The position numbers were made by a program, and so were the translations under genes. The notes beneath the pieces are model-generated. The model ran no database searches, was not told the DNA's origin, and saw only the letters and a list, made by a program, of their open reading frames with translations. A stretch of 64,000 bases of DNA from JACCVG01 sp963790245 (GTDB taxonomy: Bacteria > Actinomycetota > Thermoleophilia > Solirubrobacterales > Thermoleophilaceae). Shown in pieces: positions 10,420-18,849 of this stretch (positions within the stretch are counted from its first letter, which is position 1; each line of letters starts with the position of its first letter). The DNA lies in assembly GCA_963790245.1 (NCBI GenBank), contig CAWBNP010000002.1:1054001-1118000 (forward strand). Direction: 5' to 3'.

Positions 10420-12172
10420 CTACTGATCATCTCCGATCTGGTCGGCGCGGGGCGGAAGTTCCTCGGCCGCGTCCGAGTCGACGGCGCCGAACTCACTCTG
10501 GAGCCGGCGCAGCAGCTCCTCCTCGCTGAGCGTCGGCGGGCCGACCGTCTCGCCGTTGAGCCGATACTCGAGCTTCGGGCTCGCGCCGGTCAGCCCGCGC
10601 ACGGCGCGTGCCAGCAGGTCACTGCTGTTTTCGGCCTTCTTCTTGAGGAACTCACGATCGGCCGGGAAGTCCACGATCAGACGCCCCGCCTCAAGAGCGG
10701 CTGCGCGGGCCTCGCCAAACAGGGCGCCCACCATCGCGTTCTCGGAGCGGACGGCGTCGACGACGGCGGGCCAGAGGCTCTGGAGCCGCTCGAGGCTCAG
10801 CTCGGTCTCGTCGGAGACCGGGGCCGGGGCCGGGGCTTCGTCTGGATCGGTGGCGGGCGCCGGCGGGGGGGCGGATGCGCTCGGAACCGCAGACGGCGAC
10901 CCGGAGGGAGCAGGCGCCGGCGCGGCCGCCGACGGTGGATCGGGCGCGGCAACGGTTTCGACCGCTGGTCCGCCGGCCGCCGCGCCACCGCCCGCCAGCC
11001 GCCGCTCGAGCCCATCGATCCGATACATCAGCGCCTGGAGCGAGAGCTCCGTCGGTGGCTGAGTGGCCTTGAGCAGCGCAAGCTCGAGGCGCAGCCGCGG
11101 CTCTGACCCGTCCTTGACGGCGCTCAGCGCCTCGCCGAGCAGATCGATCGCCCGCAGGATCTCCGCGCTGGCCAGCCGCTGGGCCTGCGCGCTCAACCGC
11201 TCGGCGTGCTCGGTCGAGAGCGCGAAGGCGTCGGGTGGCTCGCCAAGCGTCTGGACGACGTAGATCCGACGTAGGTGCTCTGCGAAATCACGCATGAACT
11301 GGGTCGCGTCCCGGCCGGAGCCCGACAGCCGCTCGACGGTCAGCAGCGCCGCGCGCGAATCGCCCGCAGCAACCGCGTCGGCGGCCTCGAGGATCAGCTC
11401 GGTGTCGGCGACGCCGAGCACGGCCTGCACGTCAGCGATGTCGACCTGGTTCCCGCCGTAGGTGACCAGCTGCTCGAGCGTCCCGAGCGCGTCGCGGAAG
11501 CTCCCCGTGGCAGCCCGCGCGATCATCGCGAGCGCCGCGTCTGGCGCCTGGATGCTCCTCCTCGGCCGCCACCTTCGAGAGCACGGCGGCGATCTGCTCG
11601 ACCGAAGGGCGGTGGAAGTCGAAGCGGTGGCAGCGATCGACGATCGTGGCCGGCACCTTGTGGGCCTCGGTCGTGGCGAGCACGAAGACGACGTGCGCCG
11701 GCGGCTCCTCGAGCGTCTTGAGAAAGGCGTTCCACGCGGACTGCGAAAGCATGTGGGCCTCGTCGAGGATGTAGACGCGCCGGCCCCCGCCCATCGGTGC
11801 GAGCGTCACGTTCTCACGCAGGTCGCGAATGTCGTCGACGGAGTTGTTCGACGCCGCGTCCATCTCGACGACGTCCAGCGAGCGGCCGCTCGCGATCGCG
11901 AGGCAGGCGGGGTCCCCGGGTGCGAAGTCCGCGCGCGGGCCGCCGTCGCAGTTCAGCGCGCAGGCGAGCAGCTTCGCCATGCTCGTCTTGCCGGTTCCGC
12001 GCGAGCCGACGAACAGATAGGCGTGGTGGACCTTGTCGAGCTCAACCGCGTTGCGGAGCGTCCGCACGATGTGCTCCTGGCCGACCACGTCGTCGAAGCT
12101 GCGGGGACGGTGGCGGCGGTAGAGCGCGAGCACATCGCCAAGCATTCCAGATGCCGCAACCGACCCGGTCAC
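10420..12172 (-). CDS. dnaX: DNA polymerase III subunit gamma/tau (one frameshift as read)
   Basis: Clamp-loader ATPase subunit. The N-terminal part has the Walker A FVGSRGTGKTSMAKLLA, Walker B YILDEAHMLSQ, the sensor region LATTEAHKVPATIVDRCHRF, and the C-terminal part has the collar domain (RDALGTLEQLVTYGG and QFMRDFAEHLRRIYV) followed by a proline/alanine linker and a tau tail. The frame is broken near 11547: after AAEEE the sequence should read about GIQAPDAALAMIARA, which one missing G in a run would explain. There is no A-rich slippery heptamer, so this does not look like programmed gamma synthesis. The start is GTG at 12172 or ATG at 12145 (MLGDVLALYRRHRP). The stop abuts ybaB. Identity is certain. 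Confidence 0.93.
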
Positions 12173-12188
12173 CCCGTCGTTGGGGCGA

Positions 12189-13661
12189 TCAGGAGACGCG
12201 TACGCGGGTCTTGACGACCTTGCGCTGGCCCTGCCGATCGGTCACGCGCGTAACCAGTCTCAGACGGTCCTTGGGCTTCACCTTGCGCAGCCTCCGCGTT
12301 CCGGCGCCCGTGAAACGGACGTTCAGCGGACGCGGCGATGTTCCCCCGACGGCCTCTCCCGACCCAATGATCCGGTTGTCGAGCTTCAAGTCGGAACGGA
12401 CGCCACATGGCTCGTTGCAGATGAAGTTGAAGCGTGCTCCCTTGCTCGCCGGGCGAAGTGCGCGCACGAGATCGAAGGAGGCCTTCGGCGGACCGGCGAG
12501 GCCCTCGTCGTTGGAGAAGATCGCGACCACGGCAAGCCGCTGGAGTCCAAGGATGGCACCGTTTCCCGGCAGGCCGAGCGCGACGAAGAAGGTCTCAGGG
12601 CGCTCGCTCAGCCGGTCGTCGATGATCGGGACCTGGATCTGGACGGTCCGCTGCCCCTGGGCGAACCCGCTTGGGAAGAACCCGCGGGTGTAGTCCTCGC
12701 CGCGGCGGGCGGTTTTGTCGATCGTCGCGAAGTAGAACACTGCAGGTCGCAGGTCGCCGCCGTTCCGTTCGACGGTCAAGTTCGCGAAACGACCCGACTC
12801 GGAGACGCTGACTGCGGTGGTCTGGAGCTGAATGCTCCCGGCGGGCGCGATCGCGAGCCCGGAGAGGGGAGCATCGGTCCGGATCGGCTTTCCCCCCGTG
12901 GCCGCGCCGGTGGTCAGATCAATGTCGTAGAGCGTGGATCCTGATCCGCCCGACAGGGCGGCGAAGGCACTCGACCCGAGGATGTCGAATCCAGCGGCGG
13001 GCGTAACGTCGAAACCGACCGCGATCGGACCCCTCTCGCTGATCGTGCCGTCATCGCCGACGGTTACGAGCTTGTCGGTGGCGGCTGCGATCCCGAACAG
13101 ATCGGATCCGCTGGAGGCGAGTGCGGAAATCCCGGAACCTGCCGGAGTCACCTTTCCGCCGAGCGGCTCGCTTGCGGTGCCGCCGGGCAACTCGTATCGC
13201 GCACTGTTATCCGCGCTGTCGACGACGCGCGCGGAGTCGCCGTCGGGCGCCACGTCAAAGCCGACTGCGGCGCTGCCGGCCAGCCTCGAATCAACGTTCA
13301 TGCCGTCGCCCAGAGCTCTCACCCCCCCGTTTGTGGGGTCGATCACGTAGATCCGCCCATCCGAGCCGAACGCGTGCAACGCGCCGTCGGTGCTCTCGGG
13401 CCCCGCGGGGTCTGGATCGAAGTCGATTCCCGTCAAGGGCGCGGCGATCGGCTGGGCTCCCCCCTCGGCCGCCTCCAGGAGCGGAAGACGGGCGAACAAG
13501 GCGTCCGGCGCGTTGCTGTCGAAGCTGATGATGTGACGACCGTCCTGCTCCAGCCCGATAAGGGCTTCGCCGGCCTGGGCAGGCAAGGCGACCGCCATCG
13601 GAGCGAGCAACATCGGGACGAGCGCGCCCAGCACGCCTTTGACGGATGCTCTTCTCACCAT
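12189..13661 (-). CDS. Secreted DUF4394 and Calx-beta domain protein
   Basis: A 490-residue exported protein of unknown function. A signal peptide (residues 1-30, cleavage near LPAQAGEA) is followed by a DUF4394 region (EALIGLEQDGRHIISFDS, PLTGIDFDP, LHAFGSDGRIYVIDP, VGFDVAPDGDSARVV), a repetitive beta fold often compared with propellers. Residues about 285-390 form a Calx-beta domain (VSVSESGRFANLTVERNGG to RLSERPETFFVALG). The C-terminal 100 residues are basic, with one CNEPC cysteine pair, and resemble a beta-sandwich. It probably acts at the cell surface. It starts 17 bases upstream of the dnaX start on the same strand and may share a promoter region. Confidence 0.78.
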   Translation of the reverse strand: MVRRASVKGVLGALVPMLLAPMAVALPAQAGEALIGLEQDGRHIISFDSNAPDALFARLPLLEAAEGGAQPIAAPLTGIDFDPDPAGPESTDGALHAFGSDGRIYVIDPTNGGVRALGDGMNVDSRLAGSAAVGFDVAPDGDSARVVDSADNSARYELPGGTASEPLGGKVTPAGSGISALASSGSDLFGIAAATDKLVTVGDDGTISERGPIAVGFDVTPAAGFDILGSSAFAALSGGSGSTLYDIDLTTGAATGGKPIRTDAPLSGLAIAPAGSIQLQTTAVSVSESGRFANLTVERNGGDLRPAVFYFATIDKTARRGEDYTRGFFPSGFAQGQRTVQIQVPIIDDRLSERPETFFVALGLPGNGAILGLQRLAVVAIFSNDEGLAGPPKASFDLVRALRPASKGARFNFICNEPCGVRSDLKLDNRIIGSGEAVGGTSPRPLNVRFTGAGTRRLRKVKPKDRLRLVTRVTDRQGQRKVVKTRVRVS

Positions 13662-13710
13662 CGAGCCACACAGCTTGGCGGATAACCGCGCCCGGCCGCG
13701 CCAGACACCG

Positions 13711-14592
13711 TCAGCCGCGCCGGTCGAGCCGCTCGAAGGCGAGCGCGTCGACCAGCAGGCCGGTAAGCAAGCTCATCGCGGAGAGGAACAGGTACTCGAG
13801 CAGGACGAAAGCGGTTGCGAGGTTGCCGAAGATCGAGCCGTAGTCCGCAAAGTTGGTCAGGTAGAACCCGACGAGCGCACTCATCGCGACCCATAGGAAC
13901 ACCGACAGCAATGCGCCCCCGGTCACCCAATGGAGCGGGCGGTCGTGATCGGGGCCGGCGCGGACCAACAGGCCGATCGCGACTACAAGCAGGGAGAGCC
14001 CGGCGATCCAGCCGATCGCCGCCCCCAGGAAGCGCGGCAGCCCGCCTGTGCCGAGCACGGCGCTGCCGGCGGCTCCGCCCAGTTGGATCGCGGCGACCGC
14101 GAGCAGGATCAGGACGATCAGGACGAAGGCCAAGCCAAGAGAGATCGCGAACTGGCGAGGCAGAGGACGGTCTTCCTCCACCTCGTAGACGTCGTTGAGC
14201 GCCTTCATTACTTCTCGGACGACACCGGAGGCCTGCCAGAGAGCGAACAGCGCGCCGACGGTGACCCAGAAGATCTGCCCCTGACCGAGGATCAACTCGA
14301 CCGTATCGTCGACGACGGTGAACGCGGCCGGCGAGGTCGCGGCGGCGAGCCGCGGGCCGAGGTCGGCGGTCCAGATCTCATCGAACCCGAAGAAGCCGAG
14401 CGCGCCGAGGGCGCAAAGTGAAAGCGGGATCAGGGCGAGGGCGAGCCGAAAGGCGATCGCCCCGCCGAGGACGAGCAACCCGCGCTCGCGGTAGCCGTGA
14501 ACGATCCCCTTGGCGAACTCGGCGAGCGTCAGCGCGGAAAGCTCCTCACGCACTTGGGCGACAACGCGAACGGGACTCGAGACGAAGCTCAT
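13711..14592 (-). CDS. YihY/BrkB family membrane protein
   Basis: A 293-residue polytopic membrane protein of the YihY/virulence factor BrkB (formerly RNase BN) family, whose function is unsettled. It has about six hydrophobic helices. Family landmarks are an N-terminal amphipathic part, LGGAIAFRLALALIPLSLC (the family usually has AYY or SFF where this has AFR), GVVREVMKALNDVYEVEEDRP between helices two and three, and FYLTNFADYGSIFGNLAT near the end. I chose ATG 14592 with GGGAGAG upstream; in-frame starts at 14610 and 14676 are less likely because the latter crowds the SRP RNA gene. It may be transcribed from the same region as the downstream DUF4394 gene. Confidence 0.82.
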   Translation of the reverse strand: MSFVSSPVRVVAQVREELSALTLAEFAKGIVHGYRERGLLVLGGAIAFRLALALIPLSLCALGALGFFGFDEIWTADLGPRLAAATSPAAFTVVDDTVELILGQGQIFWVTVGALFALWQASGVVREVMKALNDVYEVEEDRPLPRQFAISLGLAFVLIVLILLAVAAIQLGGAAGSAVLGTGGLPRFLGAAIGWIAGLSLLVVAIGLLVRAGPDHDRPLHWVTGGALLSVFLWVAMSALVGFYLTNFADYGSIFGNLATAFVLLEYLFLSAMSLLTGLLVDALAFERLDRRG

Positions 14593-14723
14593 GTCAGCGA
14601 CTCTCCCCATTCCAGACGGGTGGCAATCTCCCCGATCCAGACGGGTAGGCGATTTGAGTGAATGTGGACCGTGCACCCGGCGTCGAGGTGTATCCCCCGG
14701 GCGCGCCTCCGTGCTCCGGCTCC

Positions 14724-14820
14724 GGCCAGGCGAACCCGCGGCGCACGGACGAGATCGCTTAAGGCTGCTTCCTCCCGGATCTGACCTGGTTCACGGACGT
14801 CCATCGCACGGGACCTGGCC
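14724..14820 (-). ncRNA. ffs: Signal recognition particle RNA (small, 4.5S type)
   Basis: The minus strand contains the domain IV signature: ACCAGGTCAGATCCG, then GGAGGAAGCAGCC, which are the symmetric and asymmetric internal loops bound by Ffh. The ends GGCCAGG and CCTGGCC pair to close a hairpin of about 97 nt. The neighbourhood (ffs just upstream of dnaX-ybaB-recR on the same strand) is the usual one in Gram-positive bacteria, although two unrelated genes lie between here. Exact mature ends are inferred from the closing helix and could extend by several bases on each side. Confidence 0.9.
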
Positions 14821-14974
14821 TTCGACACCGTCGCGCGGCACGCTGACCCCAAAGCACACACCCCTCGGACGGGGATTCGGCCTCGCTAGAGCGGATTGCG
14901 AGTGCAGGGCACCGCTACTTCCCCGCCTAGCACGGTCCACGGCGAGTGTACCGGCGCGCGGTTCCACAAAGACA
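14821..14974. other. Intergenic stretch upstream of the SRP RNA
   Basis: About 150 bases between the SRP RNA and the terminator of the next gene. No coding frame with family resemblance was seen. It should contain the SRP RNA promoter on the minus strand, but no clear -35/-10 pair could be picked with confidence. Confidence 0.4.
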
Positions 14975-15006
14975 AGCGGGGCGGCGGATCGCTCCGCCGC
15001 CCCGCT
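14975..15006 (-). terminator. Rho-independent terminator candidate for the basic secreted protein
   Basis: A perfect 14-bp stem (AGCGGGGCGGCGGA with its complement) closed on the minus strand by a GCGA tetraloop (a GNRA loop) and followed by a T-rich tail TTGTCTTTGT. It lies 26 bases after the stop of the gene at 15033-15500, in the right orientation. It separates that gene from the SRP RNA unit. Confidence 0.75.
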
Positions 15007-15032
15007 GGGCACTTCCGACTACTCAGAGACGA

Positions 15033-15500
15033 TCAGCCGCAGCCGAGGCGCTCGTTGTAGCGCTTCTTGAGGCCGGCCGGCTGGCCGCCCTTGAACTTGA
15101 TCGTCAGCTTGCGGTAGACGGGATCGTTCTTGTCGATCCTGCCGCCCTGCTTCTTGGCGCAGTTCTTGCGCTTCTTGAAGCGCAACTTGACCTCGTGCTT
15201 ACCGCTGAGGCCCTCGACGTGGAGGCGGCCGCGAGCGCGGGCGTTGTTCTTGCCATACGCCTTCTTGCGATAACGGATTCGCTGCACCTCAACATCATCC
15301 TGGTTCTTCTTCGAGCGGCCACAAGCCAGCTCGATGTGACGAGGCTTCTGCGTGAGGCGCTTGCAGTCGTTCTCGATGAACGTATCCTTGCGCTCGCCAC
15401 GATCGTTCTTGTTGTTGTTACCAGCCGTAGCTGAACCAACACCGGCGGTCAACGACATCGCGGCGATCGCCGCGAGTAAGCCGATCTTCTTACCGTACAT
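15033..15500 (-). CDS. Small secreted lysine-rich protein of unknown function
   Basis: A 155-residue protein with a clear Sec signal peptide (KKIGLLAAIAAMSLTAGVG, cleavage near ATAGNNN). The mature part is very basic (many KK and RK pairs) and has four cysteines (ENDCKRL, ELACGRS, KKNCAKK, ERLGCG) that could form two disulfides. A strong ribosome site GGAGGA precedes the ATG by 7 bases. A terminator follows, so this is a single-gene unit. I recognise no family. A cationic exported protein might bind the envelope or nucleic acids, but that is a guess. The real RBS-led leader contrasts with the leaderless genes nearby. Confidence 0.75.
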   Translation of the reverse strand: MYGKKIGLLAAIAAMSLTAGVGSATAGNNNKNDRGERKDTFIENDCKRLTQKPRHIELACGRSKKNQDDVEVQRIRYRKKAYGKNNARARGRLHVEGLSGKHEVKLRFKKRKNCAKKQGGRIDKNDPVYRKLTIKFKGGQPAGLKKRYNERLGCG

Positions 15501-15702
15501 ACGGTTCCTCCTTCGCTCGACCGGGGCGCAAACGCACCCGGGTCATCTCTAGGACGCGCTGAGTTTAGCTTCCCCTTAGGAAGGTGGCAAGGCCCCCGGC
15601 CCGAAAATCCGGCAATCCCGCTGTCTAGGCGGATTTTCCGCGCGCGTGACGCCAAGCGAGGCGCGGGCCGCTCAACGACTGCTCGCACTACGATGGTCGC
15701 GA

Positions 15703-15774
15703 GGGCGCGTAGCTCAGTGGGAGAGCGCTCGCTTCACACGCGAGAGGTCGCAGGTTCGAAACCCGCCGCGCCCA
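15703..15774 (+). tRNA. tRNA-Val (anticodon CAC)
   Basis: A 72-nt cloverleaf: acceptor GGGCGCG pairs with CGCGCCC, D-arm AGCTCAGTGGGAGAGCG, anticodon arm CTCGC-TTCACAC-GCGAG with anticodon CAC reading GTG, T-arm CGCAGGTTCGAAACCCGCC-type loop and discriminator A. CCA is not encoded. The 3' half from 15732 is duplicated at 17291, marking it as the insertion site of an integrative element. The integrase gene reads antisense into it. Confidence 0.95.
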
Positions 15775-17118
15775 TCTTCGAGCTCACTGGAAATGACCGG
15801 GTTTTGCGTGTCGGCTTCGAGTGGCGCCGACGGCTCGGAACCCTCGAAATCGGGTCTAGTGCCCATTAGTGCCCAATCAATTCCGTTGATCAGCGACCCG
15901 AGACGCTCGCGCTCGCCCTCCCCGCGAAACATCACCTGGGCGTAAATCGAGAGCGTGACTTTCGGATCGGCGTGGCCGACCTGCGCCATCACGTACGGCA
16001 CGTCCTCGCCGATCGCGAGCAGCAAAGAGATGAAAGTTCGTCTGAGCGAGTGAGGCGTCAGACCCTCCGGCAGCGGCGAGAGACCGCACTCCGCGAGCCG
16101 CTCATTGGCCCGCTCGATCGAGTTCGCGAGTACGCGGTTGCGAACGTTGCAGGCGTTCTGGCGGTTGCCCGTCTCGGTCGGAAAGACGAAGTCGGCGGGC
16201 TTCGTGAACTTCGATCCGGCCCGATGGGTCGTCAGCTCCTCGCGCAGGATCGGTACGAGATCGATCTGGCGGACCCCGGCGTCGGTCTTCGAGTCCTTGA
16301 TCCGCATCCGGCCGGCGGCGAGGTCGACGTCCTCCCAGCAGAGGTTGAGCGCCTCGCCGATCCGGACTCCCGAGAAGACGAGCGTTCCGAGGATCACCGC
16401 CCGCGGCGTCGCGCGGCGGTCGGCGCGGGCCTCTTGGTCGAGTTCGCGGGCGGCGGCGAGCAGAGCCTCGATCTGCTCCGCGCGATCGAGCGTCGTGCGG
16501 ATCGGCTTGCCCTGCTTGAGCCGGCGGCGCTTGCCGCGCGCGGGGTTGCGGTTGATCAGCTCGCGCTCGCATGCGATCTCGAGGATCTGTGCGAGCCGCG
16601 TGATCGTCTTGTTGATCGACGTCGGCGAAAGCTTTCGCTTCCTTGACCTTCGTCTGCCGGTAGCGGTCGACTTCGGCGATCGTGATCTGCGTCAGCCGGT
16701 GACGGGCGAAGAACGGCAGCAGGTGGTTGCAGAGCTGCCACTCGTAGTCGCTGAGCGTGTTCTCCGAGAGACGCTCGCTCTTGAGGCCCTCGAACCACTC
16801 GGTCGCGAACTCGTGAAACGTTGGTGCGATCGCCGGGACGATCACCTCCTCGGGTTCCGGCGAAACCCAGATGCCGCGGCGTACATCGGCCAAGACGTTG
16901 GCGAGCTCGGTCTCGGCCTTACGTCGCGTCCAACCCTCGGCCTGGGAGCCGAGGGTCAGGTAGTGCCGATCCCCGTATGCGCGGAAGCGCAGCGCGTAGG
17001 TAACGCCTGCCTGCGTTCGCCGCTCGATCACAGCCCCGGTCGACGGTCGCGCCATCGCGCGTGAGACTACGACCTTACGCGGCTCCTGGCGCCTGTTTCT
17101 TTCAGTGACGGCGCTCAT
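15714..17118 (-). CDS. Tyrosine recombinase/site-specific integrase (one frameshift as read)
   Basis: Catalyses integration and excision between attP and the tRNA-Val attB. An N-terminal AP2-like arm-binding region (AGVTYALRFRAYGDRHYLTLG) is followed by a core-binding SAM-like domain (TFHEFATEWFEGLKSERLSENT) and the catalytic domain with SGVRIGEALNLCWEDVDL (first Arg), HSLRRTFISLLL (HxxR), QVGHADPKVTLSIYAQV (His and the Tyr nucleophile). One extra A in an AAA run near 16627 shifts the frame in the middle; residues on both sides align as one protein of about 467 residues. The last 20 codons lie in the att core and the stop at 15714 lies inside the tRNA gene. The start is 17118 or 17055 (MARPSTGAV). 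Confidence 0.9.
15732..15786 (+). repeat. attL: 55-bp direct repeat covering the 3' half of tRNA-Val
   Basis: An exact 55-base direct repeat of 17291-17345. It starts in the anticodon loop (CTTCACACGCGAGAGG), runs through the T-arm and acceptor and 12 bases past the tRNA end (ATCTTCGAGCTCA). Bases just outside differ between copies (G versus C on the left, C versus G on the right), so the ends are sharp. This is the normal signature of tyrosine-recombinase insertion at a tRNA 3' end. Confidence 0.92.
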
Positions 17119-17290
17119 TGCGGCGTCCGCCCTCGAACGGGCAGCAGATCGGACCTCGTCGGCGCGGCTCGGCGCTTGCGACGAGTGGCGCCGGCGTGTG
17201 TCCCCGCCGGTCGACGTTCCGTCGCTCGGGTCGTCCCGCCGGCACGTTCGGCCAGGGCGGCAGGATCGAACCTTAACCGTGCGCGCGGTC

Positions 17291-17345
17291 CTTCACACGC
17301 GAGAGGTCGCAGGTTCGAAACCCGCCGCGCCCATCTTCGAGCTCA
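17291..17345 (+). repeat. attR: 55-bp direct repeat of the tRNA-Val 3' half
   Basis: Identical to 15732-15786. It carries the anticodon-loop-to-acceptor part of tRNA-Val but not the 5' half, so it cannot make a tRNA. It marks the right boundary of the element. The minus-strand frame through it ends VKDRAHG at 17273, which is the tail the integrase would have in the excised circle. Confidence 0.92.
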
Positions 17346-17690
17346 GCCGCGCTGGCGCCGCCCGGCGAAGCGGGGCTGACGGGTCGATGCCGCCGCGTCG
17401 CAGGCTCAGGACGAAGGCGTAGATCGCCGAACCACAGCCGGAGCAGAAGGCCTTCTCGAGCGCGTCTCCGGCCCACCAGCCGCCGAGCCGATCCTCGCCG
17501 GTGCTCAGCGTGAACGACCCGGAGTCACGAGAGCGGAAGCGCCGGCGCCGGCCCCGAGCGACACTGGCAGCGGGTTCAGTGGCAGTAGGCGGCCGCGATC
17601 AGCGGGGCGGTGATCTCGAAGCGGACGTTGCCGCAGCCACAGCCGCCGATCAGTGGAGTGAAGTCGGTCGGCGCCCTGCAGTTAATCCTA
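17346..17690 (-). pseudogene. Decayed GFA/CENP-V family gene
   Basis: No open frame spans this 375-base gap, but minus-strand pieces in three frames make a glutathione-dependent-formaldehyde-activating (GFA) family protein: LIGGCGCGNVRFEITAPL, AAAYCH then a stop where CHCTRCQ is expected (TGC changed to TGA), GASALVTPG, SFTLSTGEDRLGGWWAGDA and EKAFCSGCGSAIYAF. So there is one in-frame stop and at least two frameshifts. The expected C-terminus is missing next to attR, consistent with truncation by the integrative element. An intact family member is at 48258-48665. The stop is a substitution, so this is real decay and not only indel error. Confidence 0.7.
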
Positions 17691-17720
17691 CGCGTCCGGT
17701 GCTTGCGTACGCTTTCGCAC

Positions 17721-18758
17721 ATGGGCGCAAACCCATCCGCACTACCCATCGACCTCGGTCGGCGGCCCGACCTCGCCGAGGAGCTGCTCGCCCTGGGCGA
17801 CCCCGGACTGACCGCCGGGCGCGTGCTCTCCCAGCACCGCGGCAGCTGGCTGGTGATGAGGTCCGGCGAGCCGCCGCGGCTGCTGCCCGCGCGCGGCCGC
17901 CTCTACGACGCCGAAGACGGACCGCCGGTGACCGGTGACTGGGTCGCGATCGACGGCGACGGCGCGATCGCGGTCGTGCTCGAGCGGCGCGGCGCGGTGA
18001 TCCGGCGCGCGGCCGGCACGAAGACCGCGCCACAGGTGCTCGCTGCAAACGTCGACCTCGCCCTGGTGATCGAGCCGCTGCCCGACCCGAACGAACGGCG
18101 CGCCGAGCGCATGGTTTCGCTCTGCTCAGCCGGAGATGTGCCCGCGGTACTGGTGCTGACCAAGGCCGACCTCGACCCCGAGGCCGATTTGCTCGCGACC
18201 CGCATGGCGCGCGCGCTCGGTCTCGCCGACGGCGTAGCGATCAGCGTTCGTGACGGCAGTGGGCTGGCCGTACTCGACTCGCTGCTGATATCGGGCACGA
18301 CCTCGCTGCTGCTTGGTCCCTCCGGCGCGGGAAAGTCGACGCTCGTCAATACGCTGCTGGGCGAGGATCGCCAGGCCACCGCCCCGGTCCGCGCGGGCGA
18401 CGGCCGCGGCCGCCACACGACGGTCGGTCGCGAGCTGCTTGCGCTGCCCGGTGGAGCGATGCTCGTCGACACGCCCGGAATCCGCGAGGCCGGGATGTGG
18501 GACACGGGCAGCGGGGCGTTCTCCGACATCGAGGAACTCGCCGCCGGTTGCCGGTTCTCGAACTGCGCGCATCAACTCGAGCCCGGTTGCGCTGTGCGCG
18601 ACGCGATCGATCCCGCGCGGATCGCGGCCTGGCGGAAGCTCGAGCGCGAGCAGGCCTGGATCGAGGACCGGCGCGCGGCCGCGCGCGAGCGCGAGGCTCG
18701 CGGGAGGACCTACCGGACGATCCAGCGCGACGCGCGCAGGATCAAGGGCGACGACTGA
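17721..18758 (+). CDS. rsgA: Ribosome small subunit-dependent GTPase RsgA
   Basis: Circularly permuted GTPase that checks late 30S ribosome assembly. It has 345 residues. An N-terminal OB-fold (GDWVAIDGDGAIAVVLERR) is followed by the permuted G motifs: VLTKADLDPEADL (G4), SLLLGPSGAGKSTLVNTLLG (G1), GRGRHTTVGREL (G2), LVDTPGIREAGMW (G3), and a C-terminal zinc module CRFSNCAHQLEPGCAV. A TACGCT hexamer lies 7 nt before the ATG, so the mRNA is probably leaderless, and this start was chosen over longer frames. It sits immediately outside the integrative-element remnant. Confidence 0.95.
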   Translation: MGANPSALPIDLGRRPDLAEELLALGDPGLTAGRVLSQHRGSWLVMRSGEPPRLLPARGRLYDAEDGPPVTGDWVAIDGDGAIAVVLERRGAVIRRAAGTKTAPQVLAANVDLALVIEPLPDPNERRAERMVSLCSAGDVPAVLVLTKADLDPEADLLATRMARALGLADGVAISVRDGSGLAVLDSLLISGTTSLLLGPSGAGKSTLVNTLLGEDRQATAPVRAGDGRGRHTTVGRELLALPGGAMLVDTPGIREAGMWDTGSGAFSDIEELAAGCRFSNCAHQLEPGCAVRDAIDPARIAAWRKLEREQAWIEDRRAAAREREARGRTYRTIQRDARRIKGDD

Positions 18759-18849
18759 CCGGAGGCGCCACGGCGCCGCTCACCGGGATCGCAACCAGCT
18801 CGAGCTTGAAGTCCATGTCAGCTCTCCTGTCGGGCAGTTCGGAGCGACC

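Larger units (their letters stand above)
15732..17345. mobile_element. Remnant or minimal tRNA-Val integrative element (integrase only)
   Basis: About 1.6 kb bounded by identical 55-bp repeats, with the left copy inside tRNA-Val and the right copy 1.56 kb away. The only gene inside is a tyrosine integrase on the minus strand whose C-terminal end faces the tRNA. No excisionase, replication or transfer gene is present. Either a larger element lost its cargo by internal deletion or this is a very small integrating unit. The integrase is broken by one frameshift as read, favouring a remnant. The DNA to the right of the element is a decayed gene. Confidence 0.8.

Noticed and set aside
11530..11560. 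Programmed frameshift in dnaX to make a short gamma subunit
   Set aside because: There is no slippery A-run or downstream stem, and the shift would truncate the protein inside the ATPase/lid region; one missing G explains it.
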